From contig JASBNA010000003.1 in NCBI GenBank assembly GCA_038087015.1, positions 1,488,001 to 1,552,000 on the forward strand: 64,000 nucleotides of DNA, in the 5' to 3' direction. Source of the stretch: Cerrena zonata. Lineage: Eukaryota; Basidiomycota; Agaricomycetes; Polyporales; Cerrenaceae. The stretch's first letter is position 1, and every line of letters starts with the position of its first letter. A model generated the notes under the pieces. The model was not told the origin of the DNA. It was given only the letters and a program-made list of their open reading frames with translations, and did not search any database. A program made the position numbers and the translations under genes. Positions 29,258 to 41,444 of this stretch are shown here, piece by piece.

Positions 29258-29995
29258 GCCATGAGGACACTGTGGGTGACCAAGAGGCAATCCTATGGCA
29301 ACCTTTAAAACCGGCGGTATCTGTGATGAGGTGAGTGGTAGGTTGTGAAACTCGGAATGACGGACGAACTTGACTTGCTCGTTGAGGAAAGTCTCGAGAG
29401 ACTCGGAAGATACGTTGGCGTCGGAGCGCCTGCTGTGGCAGCCAATAGGCGATGAGAATAGTCGGCCCGAGTGATCCGTTGATGAGAAATACGAAAGAGG
29501 AAATGAAATTGAGTTCAAGTTTGTTGTTTCTCGTTGCCCCCGTTGCCCTCGTCGGACTTTGTTGCCTGGGGTTGTTCCTTTATCTCTCGAGCATCTCCGG
29601 AACCATCTAGTGCACTCTATGAACTGAACTTATCCATCACGATCTTTGTCTTGGCACTCGGAATACCACTGAGCAAAATTGATTCATCTCTAGCTCCACT
29701 GCCTTCTATTTTGCTAAAACCACGCAGGCCGGCCAATACTTGCATGTGTATTCGAGGTCTCAATCATAAACTTTAATCGCTTTGGACTCCGCTCGCAGGC
29801 TTCCGAACAGTGCTCCGTGTGGTTTGACAGTGTTTGACTAGTGACTTCCTTCTCCGCGCTCCGTACATCGCGTTCGGACTATAAAGTCTTGTGTTGGTTC
29901 ATCTCTTGTCTTTGTCCCTCGACGCTCCTTTCTTGCGCCTACGGTCCTCAACATTCTTTCCTTACGTCTTTCATTACTTCATTCATTCATTAACA
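29258..29995. promoter_or_regulatory. Shared divergent promoter region, PIG-H (-) and GH5 glucanase (+)
   Basis: 738 bp between two divergent starts. The first 260 bases are the ATG-less upward extension of the PIG-H frame. The rest is AT-rich then C/T-rich up to the glucanase ATG. No other gene seen. Confidence 0.5.
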
Positions 29996-31763
29996 ATGGC
30001 CATTACCCCTGGCGGGCTGTCCATCATGCGTGCACTCCTATTCACGATCGGTCTCATCCATGTCTCGAACATCTTCATGCATTCATCTGCTGCCGTTATC
30101 CCTCTTGATAGTGGTCTCTCTGTCCCTATCCGTACTCCGAACTTCGCCCTCAGACACCACCTTTTGAACGCGCTTCCAATGATTCGAGTTGCAAGGTTGA
30201 ACCATACACCGCTCCTGCAGTTGGTCAACAACAATTCGCTCCTTTTGATCAGGCCAAAGCGACTGTCTTCCGTTACAGACAACAGCAATCAGTTAACCTT
30301 GGTTCATGGTAAGTCCAATCTCAATAATATTTTCTATCAGTGCTGACCTCCCAATGTTCGAAACAATTTAGGTTTGCCCACGAGAACTGGATGACACCCT
30401 CCTTGTTCAAATGCGCGTCGGGACATAAATCTGCAGAGTTGGACATCGCAAACGGTTGGGGCTCGGTTGAAAACGCGCGTGCCCTCCTCGAACGACACTG
30501 GGATACATTCATTACCAAATCCGATTTCGATTACCTTTCCAGTATCGGTATCAACACTGTTCGCCTGCCCATCGGATATTGGAACCTCGGACCCGACTTC
30601 TGCAAGGGCACTCCTTTCGAGAATGTTTCCTCGGTCTACCAGAACTCCTGGCCGCGTGTTGTTCGCACAATTAATATGGCGAAGGATGCTGGAATTGGTG
30701 TCCTTGTTGACTTACACGGTGCTGTTGGATCTCAGAATGGTCAAGCACATTCTGGTGTTTCTACCGGCGGCGTCCAACTGTTCGATAACCAAGGCAACGT
30801 CGATAAGACCATGAATGTTTTGAAGTTCCTCACTAAAGAGCTTGCAAACGTCACTAATGTCGTTGGGATCGAAATTTTGAACGAACCGAAGGCCGTTCCG
30901 GACTCGAGGATTTCTGTAAGTACCTCTAAACGCCAAATAGAGTTTGCGCTGACAATCACTGATATCCATTATCGCGTTGATAGACACGAAGGCAATCAAC
31001 ACTATGCGAAACGTCTCCGAAGCGGCTAAGAGTCTTCCCCTGTACATCCATGATGGTTTCGACCTCAACAGGTTGAACAAGCTCGTCGCATCCCGAAAAG
31101 ATTTCGTCGTTCTTGACACCCACACTTATTTCGTCTTCAAGAAATCGGACCAGACCATCTCTGTCACTGAGCACACGAAGAACATCAAGAGCAGTGTCTT
31201 GACCAGACTCACTGGTGCTGCGGAGCAACAGCGACGCAATCTCATTGTTGGCGAATGGTCTTGTGCTACGTCCCCTGGAAGCGCTAAGCAGGAGACGAAC
31301 ATTGTTGGAGCTCAGAAGGCTTATTGTTCTGCCCAACTCAAGACTTTCACCAAAGCCGGCGCCGGATGGGCTTTCTGGGGTAAGGAATTTCAAACCCCTT
31401 TGAAAAGGACGTGCTTATAAAGTTTGATTTACAGCTTACAAGAAGGAGAACTGTGACAGCGATCCCGGCTGGTGCTTTAAATCCGCCGTTGGACGAACCC
31501 TCCCAAGTTCATTCTTCTCTTACGATAGCGCCGGTTCCTCAACGAGCTCTTCATCCTCTGCTGGACCCTCTAAGACCCCGATTACCAAACAGAGACGCTC
31601 TCGTCACCACTTGAACATCCGTCGTGCAAACAACTCGAAGGGCTACACCGATGGTCTTCAAGCTGCTAAGGATTTCGCTGCAGTCGGAAAGTCGAAGCTC
31701 GGTTTCTCTGGCCAATTTATTCAAGATAACCTTGCCAAGACTCGGTTCTTCGGTCGATTCTAA
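29996..31763 (+). CDS. EXG1: Secreted glucan 1,3-beta-glucosidase, GH5 (Exg1-type)
   Basis: Exo-beta-1,3-glucanase of wall remodelling. Model exons 29996-30094, 30154-30308, 30372-30919, 30984-31379, 31435-31763 give 508 residues. Signal-peptide-like start (hydrophobic residues ~12-32), then VNLGSWFAHENWMTPSLF, GINTVRLPIGYW, DLHGAVGSQNG, acid/base Glu in EILNEP (~256) and nucleophile Glu in IVGEWSC (~358). Two splice choices need care: exon 1 and exon 2 are in different frames unless a 59 nt intron with weak donor GTTATC (30095-30153) is used, and exon 3 must end at 30919 (donor GTACCT) rather than 30915 to keep frame. A ~100-residue Ser/basic tail follows the catalytic domain and ends AKTRFFGRF. 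Confidence 0.88.
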
Positions 31764-32269
31764 GACGTACGGAGACGACTTCATGAAGGGTCTTACGGAT
31801 GGTCAGGCTTCTGTGAAGCCTTAATCCGTCATCCGACCTCGTTTCCCGACATGACATCTAACGACCTCATTCTCATACTCTACTCTCCTCTCTCGTACTC
31901 ACAGCTTTCCACTCGTTTTCCTGGGTTTTTGTTTTGTTTTGTTGGCTGGGTACACACGCGTCATCTCTAATTTATTCCTAACTGTCCGTCTGGTATGACA
32001 CACTTACACGATCATCATGATATGAGCCCTGGGTTTATTTACTAATAACTGGCTCACTGGGCATTGATGTAACTTTTTGTAGCTTTAGTCTATTTATTAT
32101 TATGGCGACGATATGTTTGTAATGTAGATCGCTTTATTGTACTTGTAGTGTTGTAGTCTGTGACTCATCGAATGGTTATTTTAGTTGACCATCCTTGTGG
32201 GTCGTTTGTCGGGCTGCAGACTCTTGGGTAAGAGTGTATGAGAAAATAGGAATAAGCATTGGTATACGT
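31764..32269. other. Convergent intergenic region (3' ends of GH5 and ALG3)
   Basis: 506 bp between two stop codons facing each other. T-rich and AT-rich; consistent with overlapping 3' UTRs. No ORF or RNA gene seen. Confidence 0.6.
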
Positions 32270-33834
32270 CTATTCAACCTTTCGGTGTACATCCTTTCCC
32301 TCAGGATATCCGAACCAAATCCCAATAACTAACAGAGCATTCGACAGCAGAGTAACCCTGAAGATATAGGAGTAGAAGGGAAGACGTTCCATGCATATTC
32401 TACTACCAAAAGTAGAACAATTCTTGTAAAGCTTGTGTTAGCATTCTGCCAACTGGTGGCGATTGTGGATAATATTACTCACTTAACAGGTACGGGGTAT
32501 TTTGTCGCCACGCAAGGAATGGCAATTGGTGAGCATACCACGAATAGAATTGGTAATGCAGAGAACGAGCGAATAATATTCCGACGAGGTTTGCCTGTCC
32601 ATAATACGGTGACGACATCTATACATCATATATATCAGTGAAGTCTTGGGCGATAATAAGACATGTAACAACTTACAATCTGCAGTGACCGGAACCGAAC
32701 TTGGTGACGCTGTGGGGAGCTTTAAACCACGTTTCAAAACAGCAAACGTCCCTCCGTCCTTTCGACACCATTTGAACAATCCAAAGCCAACTAAAGTCCC
32801 AAGGTGTCCCAATAGCAGTCCGCGAGCCCAATTAGAGCTCAAGAACGTCTCTTCAGATACAAATCGCCAGTTTACAGTCCATTTGTACAGGAATTGGCGA
32901 GAAAACTCGTAGGAATAATGAAGGTATGACCATGGCTGGGATAGGAGGAATGGTGCACCTGCTGCAACCTGGGTGGAGAGTAGTAGTAAGGTATTTCCAA
33001 GAGTTGAGAGTAAGCCTTTGCGTTTGAAAAGGACTACAAGAATTCCTGGTAGGTACAGAAGTACCGACATCTTGATGGACAGTGCGGATCTGCTCCCCTC
33101 ATTGTTAGAAACCATTCCGAGAGTATATACAAGAAACATACCCATAGAACAAGGTCCCGACTATATCCCATTCAAGCGAATATGCTAATGTCGCAGCTTG
33201 CACGGCTACCAGCGCCCAGCAATCATTGAACAACCGTAGGGCAAAAATAGAATGCAGGCGTTTGCTAAGAGGTAAAAGTAGTAGAATCCAGTTCGGTATG
33301 CCACCGGCTTGGGAGTAAAGGAGACATGTCAAGGCCAGTGACACGATGTAGAGTAACCCATAGATTTGTTGAGCTAGAGCGACTCTAAGCCCTCCTTGAG
33401 TCAACGTGTATAGCAGGTGATGAACGTATACATGTCCAGCTGGATATCTGAGTGGTTATAAAATTATAGAGTTATTCCTTGCTTAGTTTAGCTGAGAAAA
33501 GACATACACCAAAGGTCCAGTTGGTCCTTCAATAGCGGCATAATCACGTTCACCCTTGATGTACAATTCCACTTGGTACATGTAGGTCTCCCAGTCAATT
33601 TCTGTGTCTACGAATACGACAAAGGTCATTCATCCAGCCTGTGCTATAGGGTCGAGGTTGAGGCTAACATGACACGAAACGTATGATGAGTTGCGTCAGG
33701 AACGCATCGCCGAGTATCACGAGTGTTGCGAGAGTGGTGAAGTAGCGAGCGTCGGTGAGGAGTAGTCTGATGTATGAGAAGACATCTTGTGGACTACGTA
33801 TAGAAACAAGACGGAGAGGTTGGGGTGAGGACAT
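32270..33834 (-). CDS. ALG3: Dol-P-Man:Man5GlcNAc2-PP-Dol alpha-1,3-mannosyltransferase, frame broken in 3' half
   Basis: Multi-span ER enzyme adding the first lumenal mannose to the N-glycan precursor. Exons 1-4 (33669-33834, 33508-33607, 33142-33447, 32677-33089) splice cleanly and include the [11 protein letters not shown]-terminal block, [14 protein letters not shown] and the ALG3 hallmark YKWTVNWRF. Exon 5 starts at 32618. Its first part (YVVTVLWTG) and its second ([25 protein letters not shown]) are both ALG3-like but lie in different frames, implying one extra base in the TTT at 32590-32592. Near 32350 the terminal exon shifts again: the ALG3-like C-terminus ([10 protein letters not shown].., stop 32270-32272) is one frame off [17 protein letters not shown]. 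The intervening intron (donor 32481 or a weaker site just upstream, acceptor 32423) is also ambiguous. Confidence 0.9.
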
Positions 33835-34038
33835 GCCTCAATCTAGTGGTAAGTGTACAAGTTACGTAGACTGGTAGAGTAGTGACCCGGGACTATATGA
33901 TCGAAGCAGTCCGATCAAACCCTGACGCGGTCAATATCACTCAACTCACTACTTTTGCCTTCTACGACGACTTACTTATCTTTGGGCTTTGGATTTTGGA
34001 CTTCCTTAATACTTCTGTCTTGAGCTCATGATTCTACA
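33835..34038. promoter_or_regulatory. 204 bp divergent promoter, ALG3 (-) / Trs130 (+)
   Basis: The two start codons face away from each other with only 204 bp between, so both promoters must share it. CTTGATT-type and CCAAT-like boxes are not conspicuous; the sequence shows no further gene. Confidence 0.5.
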
Positions 34039-37000
34039 ATGACCGCTCAACGAGTTACTGTAACATATACTGCACCCGCAACCTTTCTCGCCACAGATCA
34101 CTGGAAACAAGCTCATGCCGCTTTACTGTCTCAACTTCCTCTGCGTAATCTTCACTGGAAATCTGCAACTCGGCCAAATATTAGAACCATTCAGGAGCTT
34201 GATGTCAATCTGGTAGCGGCAGATGCAAGAACCACAGACCCGACGTCTCAGATCCCACAAACTGTTCTGGAGAAACCCTTGCTCAGTGTATATATTGTAG
34301 TCTGCGATGTAAGTTTGTGAGTATCCTTTAGGTTGCCTTAGTGCTTTAACCGTGACTGTTATGTAGGATACAGATACGTACCGAACCACGGTCAAGAAAC
34401 AGATTAAAGAATGGCATACGAATATGATTCAACGGAAGAATATGGAATGGCTCATTATCCATATTGTCCGACCTGATGCTGTAGCTGCTACTGGACGTAT
34501 GTTCCAAATGAAGACCTCTGTTCTTGACAAAATCAAAGCCGATTTCAACGTCGACAAACGTGACCGGTATGTCTCGCAAATATTTGAGTACACGGCCTAC
34601 TCTCAACTTCTCTTAGCTGCGTAGAGTTAGTATGGGCGTACGACTCACAGTACGATAACCCTACAGCCTGGGCAGACCTTATCAACAAACTAAAGGATGG
34701 GATTCTAACCTCCTTCGATACTGCTATTACTCAACGTGAAGAAGAGGTCAAACGTCTGGATGGGCAAAGACAAATGCCAGGATGGAATTTCTGCACCTTC
34801 TTCATTCTTAAGGTAAGATTATTTGTTTATGCAATTAGATCCAAGTTCAACCCCGAATTTAGGAAAGTTTGGCTAACTCGTTCGAGGGGATGAATTTGTA
34901 TGACGATGCTCTGGACACATACAACGAACTTGAGATTCTGTTTTTCCAAGTACTACGAGAGAAGAACCTCTCTTGGTTTGGTACTATAATCAGTCCTTCG
35001 CCTAAGGATGATTCACTACCGCTCTTATCGCATTCAAAGAAGCCATATAGGGATCTCATTCTGGCAAACACAATCTCAGTCTTTGATTTCAGGACGTATT
35101 TGCTTGCTAGACAATGTGCCATTCTTGGTTACCTCGGTCGCGTCCTGGAGATTGCCAAAAAGGCTGTAGCGTTTCTTAGTGCTTTTGGACAACGGCTACG
35201 AGAGCTCGAGGTTCGAACGTCTCTTTTTCTCAAATCGTATCGCGACTAAACAACTCGTAGAACACCTTACCTCTTTACTTCGTTGAAGCGTGGACATACT
35301 CTTCAGCATTAAGTGTAGTAGACCAATGTGACGCATGGTCGATGGGCTTAGAAATGAGCAAAGCAGCACAAGCAAGCCTGAATGCCGTAAAGGGCGAGCT
35401 TGTTGAACTTGCAAGACATCAGGTATGTGCCCAAGAAAATGGATGTGTACACCGGTTCTTTAATCACGTCAAGTAGCTGGATATTATTGGTGTCAGCGTT
35501 AAACATCTACCAAACAAACCTCCATTCTCGCTGGCGTTGCCGACAACATACGACAAAGAGGGCGCACCTCCAACTACTAGTTCCACTCAGAAAATATCGA
35601 AAGGGGAGATTCTTGCTTCGCTAGACGATAAGACGACGTTCTTCAAGGTGTATGTGAGCATCACTAACCGAGCAATCGAGCTATACGCGACTGCAGGAAG
35701 ACGGAAGTTCGCTCTGAAGATGCATGGAGACCTCGCCGCATTGGATGTGTAAGTGGAACACACCTTTTTCATGTATGTTTACTTAATTTGGCGCGAATAG
35801 ACACCGCGGGAGGCTGTCGTCAGCCCTACAGACCTTCACTTCGTTACCTGCGCATTACGCCCCTCATGGTTGGACATCACTAGAATCGTACATGCTCTTC
35901 CAGGCTTTGGATATTCATGCGGCAGCAGAGAAACCCAAAGATCGAGAATGGATTTTCATCTTGCTGAATTTCTTGAAAGCGTATGTTCAAGATCTCGGAA
36001 AGGAGCTTCTGACGGGTGGTGAAGATCATGCTACTTACGTGAAAGACCTTATTTCTGCTTTGCATGAGGCTACTCGGGATATGGAACTGGGTAGGTGTAA
36101 AATACAAAATAGAAGGGGTTTCGCCTCACTTCTTCTTCCTATAGAACTATCACACCAAGATCATCCGATGATCACTCTAACGATCCCAAGCAGTGAGGCC
36201 AGAGCAGCGGATAACCGTGATGGTGCACTTATAGATGTACATGTTACAAATGTCTTACCCTGTGTACGTATACTATTTATACTGTCACCGGACTCATGCT
36301 CAACTTATAGTAGGATATTCCTGCGAACGAGATCATCGTCAATCTATCTGGTCGTGACGGGGCGAAACTGACATTCTCTGAGACAATCGAGACTCTCAAA
36401 CCTGGGAAGACTATCATCACATTATTTTGTCATGTATGTTAACTTTATGTTCTTTTTTCACTTCTCACTACTTACCTTTATGCCAGTCCGCAATTCCAGG
36501 CACCTATTTGTTCCATAGCAGTCAAGTCCACATGTCGAAGTTGAACCTACAATGGGTTCATTCTTCAGTAGCCTCCAAGTCCAAGAAACCCCCAACATTA
36601 GTTCACATCCCTCGTGACTTGCGAGCTCTAGATGTCCGGCTAAGACAACCACGTCGAAGTATGCCATCGATATTCTGTTCTGCGTCCTGACTTTGGCTTA
36701 TGAATGGATTATCCCACTAGTGGAGCTTGGAACACCCGCATGTATTATCGTGGCTGTCAGTACTGGAAGAAACCAGATAACCGACGCTACTATAAAGCTC
36801 ACAGCCCCATCCGGTGTCGAGTTCAATCACGACCAAGCAAGTTTGGCTGATGATGGTGAGTAACATACGACTTCACGTCGGGAATTTATACTGATATGAA
36901 TATGTAAAATAGAAGATGGCGAGTTAGATGCAGAGAAGGATAGCTTCAAGCTGTCAAACCTACCGGCTGACAAGACCATACTTATTTCCGTCCCTCACTC

Positions 37001-38601
37001 AGATGCATCTGCTTTCCATGCAATGGTAAACTTCTAACATCATCACAATCATCTGATGCACACCGCTGACTCCGCGATTTCCAGCGAGTGAACATCACAA
37101 TCGAATACACTACTTCCGAAGAGCCGGACATCAAGAGGACACTACGATTAATCCGAGTGGTCCTAACGTCCTTGCCACTGGAAATTAACGTCGAGGACTT
37201 TTTCAGAGGGACAAGGTAAGCCAGCTTCGCTCCGTTCTTTGACATGGAATCTTGAGTGTCTTCCTAGACTCTTTACTCGGTTCACCCTGTCTTCGACTTC
37301 ACATCAACACATAAGGGTGAAGTCGACAGAGCTACAAGCTGCGCAAGAGGATGAGGGTTTGAAGATTTCTAAGGCCATTCCGAGGTCACATACATACACA
37401 GTCCGTAATTCATAGGTGACCTTGAGACGAACGCTGACCATCCCTCAGACTATCACACCTGAACAACCTGGAAAATTTTTGTTCCAATTAGACTCTACTC
37501 GAGGGAAAGGTGAGTTCAATCCCGAGAGCCTATGGCAGTTAACTCAATGATGCGGTCCAGATCGGGAACCACTAAAATTGCAGATCACCTATCGTGTTCT
37601 ACGAGAAGGTACGTAGTCTATATGTAGATGTATCGGGAAAATCTGATCTGGTTGTTGTAGAGGTTGAATCTGTTATCGAATCGGCCGTGAACAACGCGAT
37701 TGTCGAGACACCGGCCTTCCAACAGTACCGTGCTGAACTAGTCGATACCCTGGTTCACTCTCTGGAGCAAGATGCAGCATGGGTAAGTAAATATGAAGCA
37801 ACCGGAGAGCTCGCCGTTCCAGGGCCTCCTTCAAAGGACGGTGAACTCGGGGAAGCTCTAACCCATATCTTGAAGGTACAGTCATTTTTTAAAATCCCAG
37901 GACGAATTCTATATTATAGCTAACTGTGTTCAGTTGCTTACCAACCCTGCATCAAATAAAAACCCATTGGGAGAATGGCGAGAGATTATCATCCCAGTCG
38001 ATGTTCCCCAGATGCATGTCAGTTCTATGATACCGTCTGGTTGTTGTATGGACACTCATTTCATTTCATTCATCTACCCAGATCGTTGCTGCCGCACGAT
38101 TGCGTGTATTAGCCAATCCATTCAAGATTGATCAGACCGAGTCTTTACCACCACTGTTTGCTGGACAACCGATCTCAGCTTTACTGTCAATCAAGGCGTC
38201 TTTCCATTGGGCCCCCCCTGAGGATGCTGATAAGCGTAGCTATCGTATGCGATACGATATTGAAGAAAGGACTAAAGATTGGCTCGTGAGTGGGCAGAAA
38301 ACAGGAGAGTTTGTCGCAGAGGTAAAATACCCGTATTTCGCTGTGTTTTCCGAAAGCTGAATGTAGCGACTTACAGGATGATGGAACGTTTACCACTTCC
38401 GTCACACTCATAGCATTGCACCATGGTCAATTATCCTTACCCAAGGTTGCGGTTACTGCTCTACCCATCCCCGGTGAAGGAAGGATGAACGGACCACTGG
38501 TTCCTAACTGTGAAACATATCAAGCGCATGGAGCGGAAACGGTATTAGTTCTTCCAAGAGGTGGCAGGAGTACCTTTGTTGTTAATATGGGTGGAGAGTA
38601 G
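34039..38601 (+). CDS. TRS130: TRAPP-II complex subunit Trs130 / TRAPPC10
   Basis: Golgi trafficking subunit of the TRAPP-II exchange factor for Ypt31/Rab11. Twenty exons, all GT-AG and in frame, give 1177 residues (yeast 1102, human 1259): 34039-34308, 34367-34566, 34617-34812, 34863-35210, 35261-35422, 35477-35748, 35801-36090, 36145-36263, 36314-36433, 36487-36658, 36721-36855, 36913-37025, 37085-37215, 37268-37400, 37449-37509, 37561-37608, 37661-37875, 37934-38017, 38082-38321, 38377-38601. The N-terminus (VTYTAPATFLATDHWKQ, then KEWHTNMIQRKNMEWLIIHI) and the alpha-solenoid with ANSFEGMNLYDDALDTYNELE match the family. The C-terminal half is predicted beta-rich. No lesions in 4.5 kb of coding and intron sequence. 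Confidence 0.9.
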
Positions 38602-38866
38602 GCACACTTCTGGTATACGTATATTATTGTGATATAATTTATGGCATTTCGTTTTCCAAAATTCAATATTCCTGTCGGAGAGCTTGTGTGACAAAATAAC
38701 GCCAAACGTAACGCGCACGTCGTGTGACTCAAATCGCGATCGGGTCCAAATGACGCGCCGAGTCCGAGTGCGAATAGCCTTCTTGGATAGTATCTTGTAG
38801 CACCTCCGAACTAACCCTGGATCACTTTTACATCACTTTATCTGGCTACATAAACAATCTACAGAT
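38602..38866. promoter_or_regulatory. Cmr1 promoter region with MluI/E2F-like boxes
   Basis: 265 bp. ACGCGC at 38711-38716 and GACGCGCC at 38752-38759 resemble MCB/E2F-type cell-cycle boxes, plausible for a replication-stress factor. Binding is inferred only. Confidence 0.35.
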
Positions 38867-41041
38867 ATGTCAAATTTGTATGTAATGCTATATATGACAT
38901 CATGGCAACTTACTGACGCAAACCTTTGTATAGTGATTTAGAACGCGAGGCGAATATCGCCCGGAATAGGGAATTGCTTGAGGCATTGGGCATTTCAAAC
39001 CCTGTCGCTGTAATAAAATCACCCGAACCTGTTAAAGCTAAACCAGTCCAGCCACGAAAGAAAAGGGAGAGAGCAACCCCTCCCCCACCTCGCGCGACGC
39101 GATCGTCAGCTAGGAACAAACGGCCGATTGTTGACCCTAATGAGACTCCCCAAAAGAAGCGCAAGAGAGAGGTGTGTAGCCGGTATACTCTGGTCTTTTA
39201 ATTGATTGAACTTGAACTCTATCAACAGAGAGAAGAAGAAGCGCTCCGTCGAAAGGAAGAGGAGGAACGTTTGGCAGAAGAAGAGAAACAGCAGCAAAAG
39301 AAACGGCCGAGGCATCATGACCTTGATATTACCACTATGGGAGATGAGCTTGAGGAATCGGAACTAGCTTCCCTCAGGACGACGTTCCAATCAATATTGA
39401 AGAAAGCACATCCTCGGGGAGTTGGTAAACAAGACGCATTCGTATACGACGGCGATGAAAAGGAAGATCCAGATGTGGTGGATTTGAAGGAACGACTCAG
39501 CAAACTAAAGATAGTATCCCGCGCAAAGGTCACCCAGAGTCGTATATACAGCGCTGCGTATCATCCAGATGTAACGAAGGATCTTATCTTCTTCGGAGGT
39601 ATGATTCGTATTTACTGTCAGAATTGGAGGCTGACATTTTTGTACAGATAAGAATGGACAGCTCGGGATCTGGGATGCGCAGGCGCCACCAGAAGAACAA
39701 AATGATGATGATGAAGAGGCTGTTACCCAAAGTGAAGAAGGTGGCCAGTACTGGCAATTACAACCCCATTGGCCTGCTACCGCTAAGTCTTCGATCTCAG
39801 CAATTAAATTTGATCCTAAAGATGCTCATAGTGTAAGCGATAACATCCGCTCTATTTGATGAACTACAGCTCAGGGTTCATTTATGCCAGGTCTACACAA
39901 GTGCATATGATTGCACAGTCCGAAGCCTTTCGTTCACCTCGGGGATGTCTCGCCAAGTATATTCTTCGGAAGACATGCTACTCACTTCCATAGACCTGAC
40001 ACCAACTGGCAATGAGATGTGGGTATCGGATGCCTCCGGCGGAGTCACACATCTGGATCTTCGACAAGATAAATCCAAAGCTAGACGATATCAACTATCA
40101 GAACAGAAGATCGGGACAGTGAGCATAAACCCTGCCGTCAACTATTTCGTCTTGACTGCGTCGAATAGTCGAGTCTTAAAGTGAGTGACTACTATTTTTG
40201 TGTTTATTCCAAATGTTCAGGTTTGGGCAGAATTTGGGACGCTCGTAAACTAGCGGTCATCGAAACGGTCGATCCAACTGATGTAGATGGTGAAGCCGTA
40301 GATAATTTCTTGGGCTCCGACGAAGGTCAGACTTGTATGCGAGGCGAATGGAGGCATGGCAAATCCGTCAGCTCCGCATTTTGGGATCCTCGAGGCCGGG
40401 GTATAGTGAGCACAAGTTATGACGATAAGATCCGATGTAAGTTACATCCATTGCTATTTTGCTCTCATAGAATCTAAAAGATGCTCTAGTGTGGGATATA
40501 AATCCTACCGTATCGAAGAAAGAAATGACCTTCCCCTCCTTTAGACCCATCAAAGAGATTAACCATAATTGCCAAACAGTCAGTATATATTGTTATTGAA
40601 ACTTTTCGATGTTCTCACCTACTTTAGGGCAAATGGGTATCGATATTGAAGGCACAGTGGTCCCCCAACCCCGACGTCTATCCTCATTTTACAGTAAGCC
40701 TATTTCATGAAATGTCAAAGGTCGTGTTGTTGATATTGTACCCAGATTGCCAACATGGATCACTCGGTCAATGTCTTCTCTGCCAAGGTACATATTACTC
40801 TTCTCATTTTTTGCAATCATCATTGATTTGGCGTTCAGGGTGTTCTTCTTGCCAAGCTTCAAGATAAGACCAAGTAAGTACTGAAGTACCGAAGGAGATA
40901 TGACATTTGTACTGACGGGTTTTATCGTGCAGAGTATCAGCGGCGCAAGCTGTTACGTGCTCGCATCCCACCATCGTCGAACGCGTTGCGACTGGAAATG
41001 CCAGTGGCCGTACCGTCTTATGGGCACCCTTTGACGAATAA
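38867..41041 (+). CDS. CMR1: WD40 DNA-damage-binding protein Cmr1 (WDR76-like)
   Basis: Nuclear WD-repeat protein linked to replication stress, chromatin and protein quality control. 546 residues in eleven exons: 38867-38877, 38934-39171, 39229-39598, 39648-39832, 39891-40180, 40231-40436, 40490-40578, 40628-40693, 40746-40787, 40839-40873, 40933-41041. The opening LEREANIARNRELLEALGI is the family N-terminus. A basic region (PQKKRKRE) and a charged coiled stretch (EALRRKEEEERLAEEEKQQ) follow, then seven WD-type blades, e.g. KNGQLGIWDAQ, DASGGVTHLDLRQ, LKIWDARKLA and YDDKIRLWDINP. The first coding exon is only 11 nt. Terminal exons are short (35-110 nt). Intact. Confidence 0.93.
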
Positions 41042-41208
41042 ACACTATATTTACTACTTCTTTTCTAGTTCTTGTAATATGTTCTTTATCATAGGAAACT
41101 GTATTGATATAATACCCAGCTCCTTGAATTGTATATTTATTTCTCTCCATCCTCCAGGGCTTTTCTATACCATGAGCGTTTATAAGCGTGAACAGGAAAC
41201 AAAAAGGT

Positions 41209-41303
41209 CGTCACCTGTGCGATTCGAACACACGCGGTCAAAGACCAACCGCTAACAGCTATTAAATAGCAGGCGATCCCGTTAACCACTCCGGCAAAGT
41301 GAC
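41209..41303 (-). tRNA. tRNA-Ser(GCT) with a 13 nt intron
   Basis: Read on the minus strand, GTCACTT at the 5' end pairs with AGGTGAC at the 3' end (7 bp acceptor, one G-T). The D arm is CCG/CGG with AGTGGTTAA in the loop. The anticodon stem ATCGC/GCGGT encloses CTGCTA + intron + A, giving anticodon GCT. The long variable arm is GGTC/GACC, and the T arm GTGTG-TTCGAAT-CGCAC. A 13 nt intron (41254-41266) sits one base 3' of the anticodon and contains TAGC, able to pair with the anticodon as in other tRNA introns. The long variable arm plus GCT identifies serine (AGC/AGT codons). It lies in the 400 bp gap between Cmr1 and Rrp3. Confidence 0.88.
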
Positions 41304-41444
41304 TCAAATCATTGGTAGATTTACTAACATATAATTACATCATATATCACATGACTTCATTCGGATTCAATATTATTCTCCCCACATTGTCGGCTTTTTG
41401 CATTGAGTCTTTCTCTTTCTGCAGCCTTTCTGAATACCATCACT

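Noticed and set aside
29258..29518. N-terminal extension of PIG-H
   Set aside because: Open frame but begins at a non-ATG codon; the family N-terminus fits the ATG at 29257.
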